Of a stretch of DNA of 37,009 nt, positions 35,267 to 37,009 are shown piece after piece. The notes beneath the pieces were generated by a model that saw only the letters and a program-made list of their open reading frames with translations, was not told the origin of the DNA and ran no database searches. Within the stretch, counting starts at the first letter, position 1. The number at the start of each line of letters is the position of its first letter. The position numbers and the translations under genes were made by a program. The DNA is from Bacteroidota bacterium (GTDB taxonomy: Bacteria > Bacteroidota > Bacteroidia > Bacteroidales > GCA-2748055). The stretch covers positions 1 to 37,009 of the forward strand of contig PDRI01000030.1 of the NCBI GenBank assembly GCA_002748055.1, given 5' to 3'.

Positions 35267-36214
35267 TCAGAATATAAGGTAAATATACAAGAGATATAAA
35301 AGAATCATAAAAAGGCCCTCGAAGCGCGTAATCCGGGCCCTGGCTGCCGGCAGCATGAGGGGAAGCAGAAGAAAACCCGTAATCAGCATGGCCGGTATAT
35401 CGAAACAGGCGATTTCCCGTTCAACACGGATGGGCGCAATCACCGAAGTGAGGCCAAGTACCGACAAAATGTTCATGATATTGGAACCGATAATGTTCCC
35501 CACCGATAAATCACTTTCCTTTTTGAGTGCCGCAATAACCGAGGTAGTCAGCTCCGGGATACTGGTGCCAACGGCCACCATACTAATCGAAATAATGCGC
35601 TTGGAAACACCAAATTCTTCTGCGATAAGGGCCGCATTGTTTACCAGCAGGTCGGCCCCCAGAGCCAACCCTCCGACTGAGGCCAGAAGCAGGAGCAGGG
35701 CCACCCACCAGGCCATGGAAGCCCCTCCTTTTCCATCGCTGGCAATGGCTTCGTTTCCCCGCTTTTCTCTACGGCCCATCCAGACGGCAAAACCGATGTA
35801 AAGAAGCAGGAGCAACACCAGAATCAGGCCCTCTGACCGACTGAGACGAAGGTCATAGGCCATCAGGAAGAGCAGCAATGAAATCCCGGCCATCATGGGC
35901 CAGTCACGGCGTAGCGAAGAAGCCGGAACGGGGATAGGATAGACCAGGGCGGTGATGGCCAGAACCAGAAGGATGTTAGAAATATTGCTACCCACGACAT
36001 TGCCGATGGCCATCTCCGGATAGCCATTAAAGGCTGCCTGAAGACTGACAAGTAATTCCGGCGCAGAGGTGCCAAAGGCCACTACGGTGAGCCCGACAAT
36101 CATGGTTGGAATCTTCAACAGTCGGGCCAGCGCCACACTGCTATCGACCAGAAATTTTCCGCTTGCGAAGAGGAGGGCCAGTCCGGCAATCAGGAGGAGA
36201 TAAACTTGTATCAT
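35267..36214 (-). CDS. Calcium/sodium antiporter, CaCA family
   Basis: 315 aa with about 10 membrane helices and the two internal alpha repeats of the CaCA superfamily: [18 protein letters not shown] with [11 protein letters not shown] (44-81) and [18 protein letters not shown] with [11 protein letters not shown] (about 212-249). These Glu/Asn-containing helices form the cation site. Members (e.g. YrbG) swap Ca2+ for Na+ or K+; ion specificity is not readable here. It is 14 bases downstream of tatA and five bases upstream of lolD. Confidence 0.93.
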   Translation of the reverse strand: MIQVYLLLIAGLALLFASGKFLVDSSVALARLLKIPTMIVGLTVVAFGTSAPELLVSLQAAFNGYPEMAIGNVVGSNISNILLVLAITALVYPIPVPASSLRRDWPMMAGISLLLFLMAYDLRLSRSEGLILVLLLLLYIGFAVWMGRREKRGNEAIASDGKGGASMAWWVALLLLLASVGGLALGADLLVNNAALIAEEFGVSKRIISISMVAVGTSIPELTTSVIAALKKESDLSVGNIIGSNIMNILSVLGLTSVIAPIRVEREIACFDIPAMLITGFLLLPLMLPAARARITRFEGLFMILLYLLYIYLIF

Positions 36215-36228
36215 GATCGGACAAATGC

Positions 36229-36528
36229 TTATCCGATATCTATGTTCTTACGTACATTCCTGACGATCTCGTCTGTCTCGTGGGTCAGATTTTCTTTAAT
36301 CACAGAGGCTTCCTTGCTTACCGTTTCCTTAATTTCCTTGAACTCGTTTGCCACCTCGGGGGAGTTTTCCTCGAACTCTCGCTTGATATCTTCAGTTGCT
36401 TTCCGGAACTCTTTCATGCCGTTGCCGAAGGTTCTTGCCAGCTTTGGAATCTCCTTTGAACCAAAGAGGAGCAATGCAATCAGAAAAGCAAATATGATCT
36501 CCTGCCCGCTGATAAATATAAGTGTCAC
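36229..36528 (-). CDS. tatA: Twin-arginine translocase subunit TatA
   Basis: 99 aa. A short external start, one membrane helix (about 10-22), the conserved FG hinge (22-23) and the amphipathic helix SKEIPKLARTFGNGMKEFRKA (24-44), then a charged coiled-coil tail. TatA forms the export pore for folded proteins. The start is GTG at 36528 (MTLIFISGQE), the natural beginning of the helix. tatC is not present in the window. A promoter candidate is at 36552-36559. Confidence 0.93.
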   Translation of the reverse strand: MTLIFISGQEIIFAFLIALLLFGSKEIPKLARTFGNGMKEFRKATEDIKREFEENSPEVANEFKEIKETVSKEASVIKENLTHETDEIVRNVRKNIDIG

Positions 36529-36551
36529 GATCTTCCTTGCTTTGATTTACG

Positions 36552-36559
36552 CAAAGATA
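36552..36559 (-). promoter_or_regulatory. Candidate -7 element of tatA operon
   Basis: On the minus strand this reads TATCTTTG, an exact TAnnTTTG match, 23 bases before the GTG of tatA. A convincing -33 element at 19-21 bases is not visible. The sequence between here and the repeat array (36560-36622) shows no gene. Confidence 0.45.
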
Positions 36560-36622
36560 GCAATTCCTGAACAGCTTGGCACCGCAGACCGCAATTCGAT
36601 CGCCTTGGATACGAATGGGGCC

Positions 36623-37009
36623 CATCCAAAAGGCCGGGGGATGACTCGGGACTGAAACCTCAAAGGTTGTAGGTCTCCTCGTTCATCCCCCTTCCAATGC
36701 TAGCGCCAGCTCTTTCGTTCCCATCCAAAAGGCCGGGGGGGGATGACTCAGGACTGAAACCTCAAAGGTTGTAGGTCTCCTCGTTCATCCCCCTTCCAAT
36801 GATAGCCCCGGCTCGTTCATCCCCATCCAAAAGGCTGGGGGATGACTCGGGGCTGAAACCTCAAAGGTTGTAGGTCTCCTCGTTCATCCCCCTTCCAATG
36901 ATAGCCCCGGCTCGTTCATCCCCATCCAAAAGGCCGGGGGGGGATGACTCGGGACTGAAACCTCAAAGGTTGTAGGTCTCCTCGTTCATCCCCCTTCCAA
37001 TGATAGCCC
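36623..37009. repeat. Tandem array of 99/102-bp hairpin-forming repeats (cut by right edge)
   Basis: Four head-to-tail units start at 36623, 36722, 36824 and 36923 (each at catccaaaagg); lengths are 99, 102, 99 and at least 87. They differ mainly in a G run of 5 or 8 and a few point changes. In unit 1, GGGGGATGA (36636-36644) can pair with TCATCCCCC (36683-36691), GGGAC (36648-36652) with GTCTC (36673-36677, one G-T wobble), and AACCT (36656-36660) with AGGTT (36664-36668) around a CAA loop. All six frames of the unit contain stops, so it is not a coding repeat. The first unit is the most diverged downstream of its hairpin. The 481 bp from tatA's start to the window end otherwise hold nothing. 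Confidence 0.9.

Noticed and set aside
36623..37009. CRISPR array
   Set aside because: The segments between the conserved parts are themselves repeated from unit to unit, so there are no unique spacers; no cas genes are present.
36623..37009. Protein-coding tandem repeat (unit lengths are multiples of three)
   Set aside because: Every one of the six frames of a unit contains a stop codon; the only length difference is a 3-base G run change, so the multiple-of-three length is likely chance.

Overview
The window looks like a chromosomal segment of a Bacteroidota bacterium, probably in the Bacteroidales/Marinilabiliales part of the phylum (family not resolvable from sequence alone). The evidence is phylum-typical: a giant SprB-repeat protein with a gliding-motility/type IX secretion C-terminal domain, a PorP/SprF partner, a DUF4296 lipoprotein, a GldA-like ATPase, an asnS-rpoN gene pair, and several upstream sites matching the Bacteroidota -7 promoter consensus TAnnTTTG. 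Coding density is very high, with many ATGA/TGATG-type overlaps. No rRNA, tRNA, transposase, phage or CRISPR genes were seen.

Layout. Positions 1-2467 (minus strand) hold the 5' end of a secreted protein with its own promoter and a 750-aa membrane protein that joins a GT-C-like half to a TPR half. Positions 2510-12512 (plus) are a tightly packed surface-polysaccharide cluster: a GtrB/DPM1-type GT2, two GT4 enzymes, a sulfotransferase, a third glycosyltransferase, a Wzx-type flippase, a radical SAM protein resembling methylthiotransferases, a polysaccharide pyruvyl transferase, and a radical SAM protein with a SPASM-like tail. Facing it on the minus strand (12506-15005) is the chain trpS > second sulfotransferase > membrane-anchored cytidine-deaminase-fold protein. 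Together these suggest a sulfated and possibly pyruvylated glycan or glycolipid, with two unexplained radical SAM steps.

Positions 15077-17465 (plus) carry rbfA, a methyltransferase and a LolC/E-type permease. Positions 17586-24789 (plus) form a type IX secretion locus: a 1978-aa adhesin-like protein with about 21 SprB-like repeats, a PorP/SprF outer-membrane protein and a DUF4296 lipoprotein. Positions 24790-28243 (minus) hold asnS, rpoN and a small polytopic membrane protein. Positions 28352-34614 (plus) hold a universal stress protein, gldA-like ATPase, a secreted TPR protein with a clear terminator, metK, riboflavin synthase and a saccharopine-dehydrogenase-family protein. Positions 34611-36528 (minus) hold tatA, a CaCA antiporter and a LolD-type ATPase.

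The right end (36623-37009) is a non-coding tandem array of 99/102-bp units, each able to fold into a long interrupted hairpin. It runs off the window. The best candidates for something undescribed are the radical-SAM/sulfotransferase glycan cluster, in particular the methylthiotransferase-like protein that lacks one auxiliary-cluster cysteine, and this hairpin array.
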